Positions 9,084-18,361 of a stretch of 64,000 nucleotides of DNA are shown one piece after another. The notes beneath the pieces were generated by a model that searched no databases, was not told the origin of the DNA, and saw nothing but the letters and a program-made list of their open reading frames with translations. The position numbers were made by a program, and so were the translations under genes. Origin of the DNA: Paenibacillus lutimineralis (GTDB taxonomy: Bacteria > Bacillota > Bacilli > Paenibacillales > Paenibacillaceae); contig NZ_CP034346.1 of the NCBI RefSeq assembly GCF_003991425.1, positions 2,703,501-2,767,500 of the forward strand, given 5' to 3'. The number at the start of each line of letters is the position of its first letter. The first letter of the stretch is position 1.

Positions 9084-9818
9084 ATGATCAAGGTTAGCCA
9101 CTTAAAAAAATCGGTGGATGGGAATAAGAAGCAAGTACTATGTGATATCAGCACAGAATTCGCTCAAGGGGAACTAGTCGGTATTGTCGGTGCAAGCGGC
9201 AGCGGAAAGAGTACGCTGCTCCGCTGTCTAGCGCTTCGTGATTCATGGAACAGCGGAGACTATACATGGAATGAGGACAAGCTGATCGAGGGCGGCGGTA
9301 AGGGGTCGCATAAAATGCGCTCCAGATTTGCTTATCTGGAACAGAATCCTTCTCTTTATCCGGAGAGAACGGCGCTCAAGAATGTTCTGATCGGACAAGT
9401 CGGTCAAGTATCGGCGATTCGCCGCTTTACCGGTATGGTTCGTTCAGATGATTATATGGGAGCGATGGACGAGCTGGAGAAATTCGGTTTGCTCGATAAG
9501 GCCCATGTAAAGGCTGGCAAACTTAGCGGTGGAGAGAAGCAGCGGGTGGCCATTTGCCGAGCACTTGTCCATGGCGCTAAATTTATCGCTGCGGACGAGC
9601 CCACGATTGGACTGGATCCCAAATCAGCTGAGAGAGTCATCGAGACCTTCAGCCAACTGTGCAAAACCCAGGGAACGACCGTAGTGACTGCACTCCCGCT
9701 TGAATTGGCCGAGAAATATTGCACGCGAATTTGGGGTGTTCAATCGGGGGAACTTAAGATAGACATCGTTGGGAGACGGCTGACTGCTGGGGAGAAACGA
9801 TTAATCGATTTAGCATGA
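9084..9818 (+). CDS. ABC transporter ATPase, phosphonate-importer-like
   Basis: 244-residue ATP-binding subunit. Seen are Walker A GASGSGKST, Q-loop YLEQNPSLYPE, signature LSGGEKQRVAICRAL, Walker B FIAADEPTIGLDP and a switch region. The overall style resembles PhnC-type ATPases, but that name should not be taken as a substrate. AAGGAG lies 9 bases before the ATG at 9084. No permease or binding protein is adjacent; the lipoprotein gene begins at once downstream. The R1 repeat lies immediately upstream and may have changed its control. Confidence 0.82.
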   Translation: MIKVSHLKKSVDGNKKQVLCDISTEFAQGELVGIVGASGSGKSTLLRCLALRDSWNSGDYTWNEDKLIEGGGKGSHKMRSRFAYLEQNPSLYPERTALKNVLIGQVGQVSAIRRFTGMVRSDDYMGAMDELEKFGLLDKAHVKAGKLSGGEKQRVAICRALVHGAKFIAADEPTIGLDPKSAERVIETFSQLCKTQGTTVVTALPLELAEKYCTRIWGVQSGELKIDIVGRRLTAGEKRLIDLA

Positions 9819-9844
9819 AAAGAGTGATGAGTTTGAGAGGTAAT

Positions 9845-11083
9845 ATGAGACGCTGGCTGACGTTATGCTCTGGATGCTTGCTGCTGCTCTTGCTTAGCGG
9901 CTGCAGCATCATTGATGATCCAAAAGCATTAATGCGTACGCCGCAGCTGTCCTCGGACCGGGAATCGCTGTTCAACGTCATTAATGTCGAGACGAAAGGC
10001 TCGATTATAGCACCAAAGGATGTGAAGAGCTCAATTCGAACCGCTGATCTGGACAATGACGGCGTGAAGGAAGCGATCGTCTTCTATGAGACCCCTGACG
10101 AGACAGTACGTATCCACGGCATGATTCTCAAACAGCAAGGGGATAGTTGGAGCGTTCAGGTTCGCTTTGATGGCGAAGGGCAGAATCTTGAAACTTTCGA
10201 TTTGAAGGATCTGGCCGGCGATGGTCGCCTGAATATTATCGCAGGCTTTTCCGGCGGGGGAGAGGATGTACAGAAAGGTCTAACCATCTATTCGTATGAT
10301 GGCGAGAAGGTGGACAATCTGCTGACCCTGCCGTACAGTAATTTCCTAATTGATGACCTTAATCAGGATGGTCAACTGGATATTACAGTCGTGAACTTGA
10401 AGCGGGAACAGAATGCAACTGTAACTACTTATCAACTTGATGGAACATCGTTCAAGGAACTGGATCAAATCCAATTGGATGACGCAGTTGAGGAATATTA
10501 CAACACGGTGAGTGGCAACATTACACCGAAGCTGAGGGGAATTATTCTGGACGCTTCATTCGGGGCCCATTATGCATATTCTCATATGCTTGTGATGAAG
10601 AATGGCAAATTTGAGGATCTGGTACCATCCCAGGATTTCACTTTCAAGAACTATCCGGTATACAGTGGCGACGTGGATGGTGATGGCATTCTAGAGGTGG
10701 CACGGTCGGAGAAGCCGATTGGCTGGGAGGAACCCCCATATGACATGCCGCTCTTCTCTTACTATCAATGGGATGAGGGCGTCGGCTGGAAGTTCGTCAA
10801 GCAGCAGTATATGGACCCTTCAGGTCGATTCTATTTCAACTTCCCGAAGGAATGGACCAATAACGTAACGATCGATCCGAAGTCCAATCCGGATGAACAT
10901 CTATGGTTCGTCAAGGTGGATAGCGGGGAGACTGTGGCGGAAATACGCTTCTTCTCACTATCTGAGTGGGAGAACTATAAGGATCAATGGGAGCTGCTGG
11001 CCTGGGATTATGACAAGGTTATCGGTTTTTATAGTAAGTCGAACATGAAGGTGAATAAGGGCGAACAGGAAATTAAGCGATAG
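9845..11083 (+). CDS. Lipoprotein with FG-GAP/VCBS-like calcium-type repeats
   Basis: 412-residue predicted lipoprotein. A basic N terminus and a leucine-rich segment lead to the lipobox LLSGC with the acylated cysteine at residue 20. The mature part has repeated acidic loops (DLDNDGVKE, DLAGDGRLN, DLNQDGQLD, DVDGDGILE), typical of FG-GAP or VCBS beta-propeller blades that bind calcium. Start choice is uncertain: ATGs at 9815 (overlapping the ATPase stop), 9827 and 9845 are in frame. 9845 is chosen because it has GAGAGG upstream and gives a normal signal peptide. It lies between an ABC ATPase and a two-component system and may act as a surface sensor or binding partner. Confidence 0.75.
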   Translation: MRRWLTLCSGCLLLLLLSGCSIIDDPKALMRTPQLSSDRESLFNVINVETKGSIIAPKDVKSSIRTADLDNDGVKEAIVFYETPDETVRIHGMILKQQGDSWSVQVRFDGEGQNLETFDLKDLAGDGRLNIIAGFSGGGEDVQKGLTIYSYDGEKVDNLLTLPYSNFLIDDLNQDGQLDITVVNLKREQNATVTTYQLDGTSFKELDQIQLDDAVEEYYNTVSGNITPKLRGIILDASFGAHYAYSHMLVMKNGKFEDLVPSQDFTFKNYPVYSGDVDGDGILEVARSEKPIGWEEPPYDMPLFSYYQWDEGVGWKFVKQQYMDPSGRFYFNFPKEWTNNVTIDPKSNPDEHLWFVKVDSGETVAEIRFFSLSEWENYKDQWELLAWDYDKVIGFYSKSNMKVNKGEQEIKR

Positions 11084-11115
11084 AGGCTGTTTATGATAGA
11101 GGGAGGAGACGCGAA

Positions 11116-11814
11116 GTGAGCAAAGTTTTGATATTGGAAGATGAAGAATCGATCCGCAGTTTTATCGTGATTAACTTGAAGCGGAACGGCTTCGAAGTGT
11201 TGGAGGCTGGAGACGGGCACGAGGCGCTTGCGAAGCTGCAGAGCGTGCCGGATATCGATATTGCATTGCTTGATGTGATGGTTCCAGGTATCGATGGCTT
11301 TGAGGTGTGTCGCAGAATCCGTGAGACGAACGAGCGGATCGGGATTATTTTTCTGACAGCAAAAGTACAGGAACAGGATAAGGTTTATGCACTGTCCGTC
11401 GGAGCGGATGATCATGTAAGCAAGCCGTTCAGTCCGACAGAACTGATCGCCCGCATCCATTCCCTGCTGCGAAGAGTTAACGTATACCGGGAGAGCAGCA
11501 CCAAAGTTACATTTACTTCCGGGCCATTCACGCTGGATCTGATCTCTAAGCAGTTCAAGCGTGGTGGCCAATTGATAGAACTAACACCAACCGAATTTTC
11601 ACTGGTACAATATTTCCTGGAGAACGAGAACTCCCCGCTAAGCCGCGATCAATTGCTTGATCATGTGTGGGGAAAAGAATATATGGGCGATCCGAAAATT
11701 GTTGACGTCAATATCCGTCGGCTTCGCCAGAAGATCGAGAATAATCCTTCCGAGCCGATGTTCCTCCAGACTGTGTGGGGATTTGGCTATAAATGGAAGG
11801 GCGAGGGACAATGA
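11116..11814 (+). CDS. OmpR/PhoB-family response regulator
   Basis: 232-residue DNA-binding response regulator. The receiver domain has the acidic pair EDEE at 8-11, phospho-acceptor Asp53 in LLDVMVP, the threonine in FLTAK (about 81) and Lys103 in SKPF. The C-terminal winged helix contains LTPTEFSLVQYF and DVNIRRLRQKIE. The start is GTG with GGGAGGAG upstream. Its stop overlaps the kinase start (ATGA), so the two are translationally coupled. Confidence 0.93.
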   Translation: MSKVLILEDEESIRSFIVINLKRNGFEVLEAGDGHEALAKLQSVPDIDIALLDVMVPGIDGFEVCRRIRETNERIGIIFLTAKVQEQDKVYALSVGADDHVSKPFSPTELIARIHSLLRRVNVYRESSTKVTFTSGPFTLDLISKQFKRGGQLIELTPTEFSLVQYFLENENSPLSRDQLLDHVWGKEYMGDPKIVDVNIRRLRQKIENNPSEPMFLQTVWGFGYKWKGEGQ

Positions 11815-13268
11815 TCAAGAAGGGTATCGGACGACAAATCGTAATGCATTATTTTATCGTCGTATTCGTAACTCTGTTCATGGTTGAACTGATCTTCTCA
11901 TTGGCCATTCGCATGTACTATTACGATACGATCTATAACCATATGTCGAACCATACGACATGGGCGTCCGATTATTTTCAGAAATTCGTAAAGCTGAATG
12001 CAGATAATGATCCGCATTATTTTACGGAAATGCTTGATGCCTTTGAATTGAAGGACACAGAGCTTCTGATTCTGAACCGGAAAGGCAATGTCAAGGCAAG
12101 CAGTAATCCGTTCCAGGATGAGAAGGCAATCCAGACGAGTGACGTGCTGCAGGCAGCTTCGGGTAGTGTCGGTAAATGGATCGGCAGGCAGCCGTCAACG
12201 GGGGAAATGGTCATGGCCGTATCCTCACCGCTTCAGGTACGAGGGGAGAATGCCTACATCGTCCGTTATGTAACTTCGCTTGAGGCGGTTAATTCCAAAA
12301 TGATGAATCTAACCCTGCTATCCTCAGCGGTATGCGTTGCTGTACTGGCACTCGTTACCTTGTTCAGTATCGGGCTCGCTAATTCGATCGTGAAGCCGAT
12401 CAATAACATAAGGGCTGTATCCGCCCAGTTAGCGAAGGGGAAATTCGATACGCGTATTGAGGGCGAGTATAGATATGAATTAGGCGAGTTGGCTTCCACG
12501 CTGAACTATATGGCTCAGGAGATCGTTCGCAGCAACCAGATCAAGGATGATTTTATCTCGTCCATCTCCCATGAACTTCGTACTCCATTAACGGGCATCA
12601 AGGGTTGGAGCGAGACACTAACCTCTGGCGGTTTCGATCCGGATGAGACGAAGATCGGAATGAATATTATCTCCAAGGAGACCGATCGGCTGATCGGACT
12701 GGTTGAAGAGATGCTGGACTTCTCCAAGCTGCAGCAGAACGAGATGAAGCTTGTGATCGGTCGTGTCAAGCTGCAGGAATTGCTGAAGGAGATTATGCTG
12801 AACGTATGGGCGAAGGCGGAGAAGAAGCAAATCCAGATCAAGCTTGATGATCAAATGGATAAGCCGATTACGGTTATCGGCGATGCCAATCGATTGAAGC
12901 AAGTCTTCCTGAATCTGGTTGATAATGCGATTAAGTTCTCGCATGAGAATAGCTGGATTCATCTCGTCATCAATCCAATCTCAGCCGAGCAGGTTCAGAT
13001 CGAAGTTGTTGATAGCGGGATAGGAATCAGCGAGGAAAATCTGAGCAGAGTCCGAGATCGCTTCTTCCAGGTAAATCATCAAGGCGGCGGAACCGGGCTT
13101 GGACTGGCGATCAGCCAGCAGCTCGTTGAACTGCACCATGGTAAAATGGATATCCGTAGTGAGCTTGGTGCTGGTACCACTGTATCTGTCACTTTGCCGA
13201 TGCCTATTCATGATCCTGAGAACCGGGACGAAGAGGTAGAGCAAATGAACAGTGAGGATCAGAATTAA
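11811..13268 (+). CDS. Sensor histidine kinase
   Basis: 485-residue membrane kinase. TM1 is at about residues 12-36, an extracytoplasmic sensor region at 37-165, TM2 at about 168-192, then HAMP (KPINNIRAVSAQLAKG), the H-box SSISHELRTPL with the phospho-accepting His254, N-box LVDNAIKFS, G1 VDSGIGIS and G2 GTGLGLAIS. It starts at 11811 overlapping the regulator stop. Its signal is unknown; the lipoprotein encoded just upstream is a candidate sensor partner. A strong terminator follows. Confidence 0.93.
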   Translation: MIKKGIGRQIVMHYFIVVFVTLFMVELIFSLAIRMYYYDTIYNHMSNHTTWASDYFQKFVKLNADNDPHYFTEMLDAFELKDTELLILNRKGNVKASSNPFQDEKAIQTSDVLQAASGSVGKWIGRQPSTGEMVMAVSSPLQVRGENAYIVRYVTSLEAVNSKMMNLTLLSSAVCVAVLALVTLFSIGLANSIVKPINNIRAVSAQLAKGKFDTRIEGEYRYELGELASTLNYMAQEIVRSNQIKDDFISSISHELRTPLTGIKGWSETLTSGGFDPDETKIGMNIISKETDRLIGLVEEMLDFSKLQQNEMKLVIGRVKLQELLKEIMLNVWAKAEKKQIQIKLDDQMDKPITVIGDANRLKQVFLNLVDNAIKFSHENSWIHLVINPISAEQVQIEVVDSGIGISEENLSRVRDRFFQVNHQGGGTGLGLAISQQLVELHHGKMDIRSELGAGTTVSVTLPMPIHDPENRDEEVEQMNSEDQN

Positions 13269-13288
13269 ATATGTTGTTACATCATGAA

Positions 13289-13327
13289 GGGACTCTCTAA
13301 GAATGCTGTACTTTAGAGAGTCCCTTT
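13289..13327 (+). terminator. Terminator after the histidine kinase gene
   Basis: A perfect 12-bp stem (13289-13300 with 13313-13324) with a 12-base loop is followed by TTT. Confidence 0.8.
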
Positions 13328-13334
13328 AATGTAT

Positions 13335-13425
13335 GTTCAAAAGTTCGGTATTCAGCACCGAAGCTTATGCTCCCGATGTGCGTTTTTTCAAAAAAGCTCA
13401 GTTGGATGAAGCTAGGGTCTGGGGA
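13335..13425 (+). repeat. R1 fragment abutting the glgC 3' end
   Basis: The left part of R1 (GTTCAAAAGTTCGG, the CAGCACCGA block, then GTTGGATGAAGC and the following GGTCTGGGGAGCG) is recognisable, with an unrelated stretch of about 38 bases inside it. The match stops at the glgC stop codon (13429-13431), so the right half is lost. Confidence 0.6.
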
Positions 13426-13428
13426 GCG

Positions 13429-14649
13429 CTAAGAAGGCATGCCTTCTGCTCGAAGCCGCGGCGTCTTCTCATAGACTTCCATAAGCAGTCTTGTTGGCTG
13501 TGGAATAAGCGCAGGTTTGGCAGTAACGGTCTCGCCGGGACCGACAACCATAATATCGCCTAAGGCCCCTTTGATCATCGCGCCATCCTTAATGACCGCG
13601 CCTTCACCGATAATGGCCTTCTCGATCCAGACATTGCGGCCGATCTTGGCACCAGGCATAATGACGCTGTCTTTAATCTTGGTATATCGGCCGATACTCG
13701 CCTCACCAAACACAACGGATTGCTCAATCTGCCCTTCCAGTTCGCAACTATGATGTACCAGCGAGTTGCTGATTTGTGTATTACGGGACAGAAGGGACGG
13801 AGCACCTGGCAGTCCTTGGGTGAACATCGGCCAGGCCTTATTATTTGTTAGTTTCCAATCTGCGTTCTCGGCCAGTAAATCCATATGTGCTTCCCACAGA
13901 CTTTGAACCGTGCCTACATCACGCCAATACCCCTTAAATTCATAGACATGCAGCGGCTCTTTGCCAGCCAGCATTTTCGGAATCAAATCTTTGCCAAAGT
14001 CATGGCTGCTTCCTACATCCTCTGCATCCTTGATCAAATGTTGCTTCAGAAAGTCCCAATTGAATAAATAAATCCCCATAGAGGCTAGATTGCTGGTCGG
14101 ATGCTTTGGCTTCTCCGCGAACTCCGTAATTCTATTACGTTGGTCGGTGCACATTACCCCGAAGCGATGTGCTTCCTCCCATGGAACGGGCATGACGGAA
14201 ATGGTCGCGGTTGCGTTCACAGACAAGTGATAATCAAGCAGCTTGCGGTAATCCATATGATAAATATGGTCGCCCGACAGAATCAGTACCTGATCCGGCT
14301 TGAATCGATCCACATACTCGATATTTTTGAATATTGCATCTGCTGTTCCGGCATACTCCTGCACACCGGCGTTATAAGATGGCAGTAGAGAAATACCGCC
14401 ATGCTCATGCTTCGGGAGGTTCCATGCTTTACCTTCGCCAATATGTTCGTGAAGCGATTCTGCCTCGTATTGAGTAAGTACGCCAATGGTATCGATCCCT
14501 GAGTTGACGCAGTTGCTGAGAGGAAAATCGATGATCCGGTAATGGCCGCCGAACGGTACGGCGGGTTTAGCAAGTTTGGAAGTGATCGGGGATAATCTGC
14601 GACCTTCACCTCCAGCCAGCAGCATTGCAATACAATTTTTTTTATTCAC
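13429..14649 (-). CDS. glgC: Glucose-1-phosphate adenylyltransferase
   Basis: Makes ADP-glucose, the glycogen precursor, from ATP and glucose-1-phosphate. The 406 residues show the nucleotidyltransferase motif [35 protein letters not shown], the sugar-phosphate segment [26 protein letters not shown] and [11 protein letters not shown]-terminal left-handed beta-helix with hexapeptide repeats follows (from about residue 290). The start is GTG with GGGAGG 11 bases upstream. It diverges from glgB-glgA, so the cluster is split in two transcription units. No glgD copy is present here. Confidence 0.95.
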   Translation of the reverse strand: MNKKNCIAMLLAGGEGRRLSPITSKLAKPAVPFGGHYRIIDFPLSNCVNSGIDTIGVLTQYEAESLHEHIGEGKAWNLPKHEHGGISLLPSYNAGVQEYAGTADAIFKNIEYVDRFKPDQVLILSGDHIYHMDYRKLLDYHLSVNATATISVMPVPWEEAHRFGVMCTDQRNRITEFAEKPKHPTSNLASMGIYLFNWDFLKQHLIKDAEDVGSSHDFGKDLIPKMLAGKEPLHVYEFKGYWRDVGTVQSLWEAHMDLLAENADWKLTNNKAWPMFTQGLPGAPSLLSRNTQISNSLVHHSCELEGQIEQSVVFGEASIGRYTKIKDSVIMPGAKIGRNVWIEKAIIGEGAVIKDGAMIKGALGDIMVVGPGETVTAKPALIPQPTRLLMEVYEKTPRLRAEGMPS

Positions 14650-14892
14650 TTCGTTTTTTCCCTCCCGTGTGGTTTGGACTGTGTTGTTCTTACATACACT
14701 AGATATGAATGATGTCGTTGAAATTAAAGGTATGGAAATTATCAGAAATTATTACAAAGAAATTTGTAAAAGAGCATTTTAACTTTCAATATCGGGAGTT
14801 AACACAAAAATTATGGATAAATACGTGGTTCAAGCGGTTCAGGCTGTTTATTAGCCTCTATAAAATTATTTGGAGAAGCAGGTGATTATACA

Positions 14893-16863
14893 TTGTCCGA
14901 ACGAACAGATATGATTTCCAAAGATGATATTTATTTATTTCATGAAGGAACACTGTACCGCAGCTATTTAACCCTAGGTTCGCATCTGGCAGTAGAGGAC
15001 GGTCAGTCCGGTGTTCGATTTACCGTATGGGCGCCCCACGCGCGGCAAGTATCCATTGCCTCGGATTGGAACCGGTGGAGCGGGGAGAATGATTTATTAT
15101 ATAAGATACCCGATTCGGGATTTTGGACTCGTTTTTTTCCGGATGTAGAGGAAGGAATTTTTTACAAGTATGAAATTACTGGCCAAGATGGTGTCAAAAG
15201 TTTGAAGGCCGACCCGTATGCAACCTATGCGGAGGTTCGTCCAGCTACAGCGTCCATTGTCAAATCGATAACGGGCTACACATGGCATGATGAGAATTGG
15301 CAGCGTAGCCGCAGAGCGTTGTACCACAGGCCGCTGAACATATATGAACTGCATTTCGGAACATGGCGGCAAAGGAAGGACGGCAGTTTCTATACATACC
15401 GTGAGATGACAGACATCCTAATTCCTTATGTTGTAAAAATGGGGTATACGCATATCGAGTTAATGCCACTGGCCGAGTATCCTTATGACCTATCCTGGGG
15501 ATATCAGATAACTGGCTATTATGCTCCAACAAGCCGTTATGGCAAACCTGAGGACTTGATGTACTTCGTGGATCGCTGCCATCAGGCTGAGATCGGTGTC
15601 TTGCTCGATTGGGTGCCGGGTCATTTCACTAAGGATGCGCACGGTCTACGGCGGTTCGACGGTACGGCTCTGTTCGAATATGAGGACGAGGCCAAAGCCG
15701 AAAAGACAGGATGGGGGACGCTGAGCTTCGATTTCGGCAAGCCGGAGGTCAGATCCTTTCTTATATCGAATGCTTTGTTCTGGATGGATATGTATCACTT
15801 CGACGGCCTGCGGGTCGATGCTGTAACCAGTATGCTGCGCCTAGATTTTGAGAAGCCGTCGGGCCAGCATCCTCTGAATGAGTTCGGGAGTGTGGAGAAT
15901 CTGGAGGCGATTGAATTCCTGAAGCAGTTAAACCAGGTCATCTTCAAGTATTACCCCTATGCTTTGATGATGGCGGAGGAATCCAGCTCCTGGCCCGGGG
16001 TTACAGACCCCGTGGATATAGGCGGGCTTGGCTTCAATTATAAATGGAATATGGGCTGGATGAACGATACGCTCGGTTATATGGAAACTGACTTTGAAGA
16101 GCGGCCAAAGAATCATCATTTGCTTACTTTTCCGATCTGGTATGCCTTTACGGATAATTACACACTGCCCTTATCTCATGATGAGGTGGTGCATGGCAAG
16201 AAGTCCTTGCTTAGTAAAATGCCAGGAAGCTATGAGCAGAAGTTCGCCGGGTTACGAATATTGCTCGGTTATCTGATGACATCGCCGGGGAAGAAGCTGC
16301 TGTTCATGGGCGCGGAATTCGGTCAGTTCATTGAATGGAGAGATCAGGCAGAGCTGGACTGGCTGCTGTTGGATTACGAAATGCATCGCAAAATGCTGGA
16401 ATATACCCGCTCGTTGAATCATTTCTATTTAAGAGAGCCTGCCTTGTGGGAGAATGATCATAACGGTAGCGGTTATCAGTGGATTAATCCGCATGATCGT
16501 ACGCAAAGCGTCATCTGCTACTTGCGCAAGGGCAAGCGGATCGAGGACACGCTGCTTATCGTTATTAACTTTCAACCTGTTGAACGGGAGCATTATCAAA
16601 TCGGTGTACCACAATATGGAGCATACGTAGAGATGTTCAACAGCAATTTGAAGGCTTATGGCGGCGCAGAACAGATTCGCATTGCCCCGCTGCATAGTGA
16701 GCCGAAGCGTTGGCATGATTGCCCGTATAGCTTGGAACTGGCGCTTCCACCGCTTAGCTTCATCGTTCTGAAGCCAGCGATTAGAACCGGGCGGAGGGTG
16801 AGACCTCGCTTATCGAAGAAGACCAAACCAGGCACTAAATCACCAAGGAGGAAGCATATATGA
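14893..16863 (+). CDS. glgB: 1,4-alpha-glucan branching enzyme
   Basis: GH13 enzyme that adds alpha-1,6 branches to glycogen. The 656 residues have an N-terminal CBM48-type domain (VRFTVWAPHARQVSI), a TIM barrel with nucleophile Asp311 in GLRVDAVTSM, acid/base Glu362 in MAEES, the third acidic residue in LSHDEVVHGKKS, and a C-terminal beta domain ending in a basic tail. The start is TTG with AGGTGATT upstream; the ATG at 14911 lacks a ribosome site. It overlaps glgA by 4 bases. Confidence 0.95.
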   Translation: MSERTDMISKDDIYLFHEGTLYRSYLTLGSHLAVEDGQSGVRFTVWAPHARQVSIASDWNRWSGENDLLYKIPDSGFWTRFFPDVEEGIFYKYEITGQDGVKSLKADPYATYAEVRPATASIVKSITGYTWHDENWQRSRRALYHRPLNIYELHFGTWRQRKDGSFYTYREMTDILIPYVVKMGYTHIELMPLAEYPYDLSWGYQITGYYAPTSRYGKPEDLMYFVDRCHQAEIGVLLDWVPGHFTKDAHGLRRFDGTALFEYEDEAKAEKTGWGTLSFDFGKPEVRSFLISNALFWMDMYHFDGLRVDAVTSMLRLDFEKPSGQHPLNEFGSVENLEAIEFLKQLNQVIFKYYPYALMMAEESSSWPGVTDPVDIGGLGFNYKWNMGWMNDTLGYMETDFEERPKNHHLLTFPIWYAFTDNYTLPLSHDEVVHGKKSLLSKMPGSYEQKFAGLRILLGYLMTSPGKKLLFMGAEFGQFIEWRDQAELDWLLLDYEMHRKMLEYTRSLNHFYLREPALWENDHNGSGYQWINPHDRTQSVICYLRKGKRIEDTLLIVINFQPVEREHYQIGVPQYGAYVEMFNSNLKAYGGAEQIRIAPLHSEPKRWHDCPYSLELALPPLSFIVLKPAIRTGRRVRPRLSKKTKPGTKSPRRKHI

Positions 16864-18293
16864 AAATATTGTTCACTGCTGCCGAGGTCGTCCCTTTCAT
16901 TAAGACAGGTGGATTGGCTGATGTGATCGGTGCACTCCCAAAGGCGCTGCAAGAGGCAGGTCATGATGTGAGAGTTGTGCTACCTAAATATAAGGACATC
17001 CCGTCCTGCTTTACAGACCAGATGACGCATCTGGGTGCGATGGAAGTGCCTGTCGGATGGCGCAGGCAGTATGGCGGCATCGAGTATTTAATTCATGAAG
17101 GAATGCCTGTATATTTTATCGATAATGAATATTACTTCAGCCGGGATGGTGTCTACGGTTACCCGGATGATGGAGAACGCTTCGCCTTTCTGAACCGGGC
17201 CGTGCTTGATATGCTTCCGCTGATTGAATTTTTGCCAGATATTCTCCATTGTCATGATTGGCATACAGCGATGATTCCGCTGCTTCTTAAGGAGCATTAT
17301 CAGACCAATAAGGCTTATGGTTACATCCGTACTGTATATACAATCCACAATTTGCTGTACCAGGGCATCTTCCCACGGGAAGTGCTAGGCGATTTACTTG
17401 GTTTGCCGGAGTATTATTTTACGGCGGACGCGGTCGAATATTATGGCAATGTGAGCTTTATGAAAGCAGGACTAGTATTTGCCGATCATGTTACGACGGT
17501 GAGCCCTACCTATGCTGCAGAAATCCGCACCCCTTACTATGGCTATGGAATGGAAGGATTACTGCGTTCGCTTGGGGATCGCTTGTCAGGGATTGTAAAT
17601 GGTATTGATGCGAAGCTGTATAATCCGTTGACGGATGAGGATATATACGTCAAATACCGCAGCAGCCTGGCGAAGAAAAGGCAAAATAAGCTGGCGCTGC
17701 AGCAGGAATTGGGACTTCCTGAGCAAGCATCCATCCCGCTGATCGGCATGGTGACACGGTTGGTTGAGCCGAAGGGCCTTGATTTAATGACGCGTATTCT
17801 GGATGAATGGCTTAACGAGGACGATGTTCAGTTCGTATTACTTGGTACCGGGGATAACAGCTATGAGGAATGGTTCAGGGAAGCGGCCCGGCGCTATCCC
17901 CAGAAGCTATCAGCGCAGATTCTGTTCAGCGATCGGCTATCACGCCGGATTTATGCTGGCAGCGATCTGTTTCTGATGCCTTCACGCTTTGAACCCTGTG
18001 GAATCAGCCAGCTATTGGCCTTACGCTATGGAAGCATTCCCGTCGTGCGGGAGACGGGAGGGCTCAATGATACAGTGCATGCCTACAACGAATATACGGA
18101 GGAGGGGAACGGATTTACCTTTCATGACTTCAATGCTCATGATCTGTTATACACGCTGCGCAGAGCTGTTTCCTTCTATGAACAAGCGGAAATTTGGGAG
18201 AGTCTCGTCAAGACAGCGATGTCCGGAGACTATAGTTGGCAGCAATCGGCAAGACAGTATAGCGAAATTTACGCAAGGCTTAAGACTGTATAA
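16860..18293 (+). CDS. glgA: Glycogen synthase (ADP-glucose type)
   Basis: GT5 glycosyltransferase that extends glycogen chains from ADP-glucose. The 477 residues show the N-terminal KTGGLADVIGALPKAL motif, HCHDWHTAMIP, GIVNGID and the C-terminal FLMPSRFEPCGISQLLALRYG with VVRETGGLNDTV. The ATG lies in an ATGA overlap with the glgB stop and has AAGGAGGA upstream, so the pair is coupled. It converges with the neopullulanase gene. Confidence 0.96.
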   Translation: MKILFTAAEVVPFIKTGGLADVIGALPKALQEAGHDVRVVLPKYKDIPSCFTDQMTHLGAMEVPVGWRRQYGGIEYLIHEGMPVYFIDNEYYFSRDGVYGYPDDGERFAFLNRAVLDMLPLIEFLPDILHCHDWHTAMIPLLLKEHYQTNKAYGYIRTVYTIHNLLYQGIFPREVLGDLLGLPEYYFTADAVEYYGNVSFMKAGLVFADHVTTVSPTYAAEIRTPYYGYGMEGLLRSLGDRLSGIVNGIDAKLYNPLTDEDIYVKYRSSLAKKRQNKLALQQELGLPEQASIPLIGMVTRLVEPKGLDLMTRILDEWLNEDDVQFVLLGTGDNSYEEWFREAARRYPQKLSAQILFSDRLSRRIYAGSDLFLMPSRFEPCGISQLLALRYGSIPVVRETGGLNDTVHAYNEYTEEGNGFTFHDFNAHDLLYTLRRAVSFYEQAEIWESLVKTAMSGDYSWQQSARQYSEIYARLKTV

Positions 18294-18296
18294 AGA

Positions 18297-18354
18297 AAAG
18301 CCGGGACTGGTGAGATCCGCTCGATATGGATCGGTCTACCAGATTACCGGCTTG
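18297..18354. terminator. Long hairpin between converging glgA and nplT
   Basis: Outer arms AAGCCGG/CCGGCTT, then CTGGT/ACCAG and GATCC/GGATC, make one long interrupted stem between the two gene ends. There is no strong T-tract, so termination efficiency is uncertain. Confidence 0.55.
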
Positions 18355-18361
18355 TTGATGT

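Noticed and set aside
9084..9818. Naming the ABC ATPase phnC
   Set aside because: The similarity is general and no phosphonate binding protein or permease is adjacent, so a substrate name is not justified.
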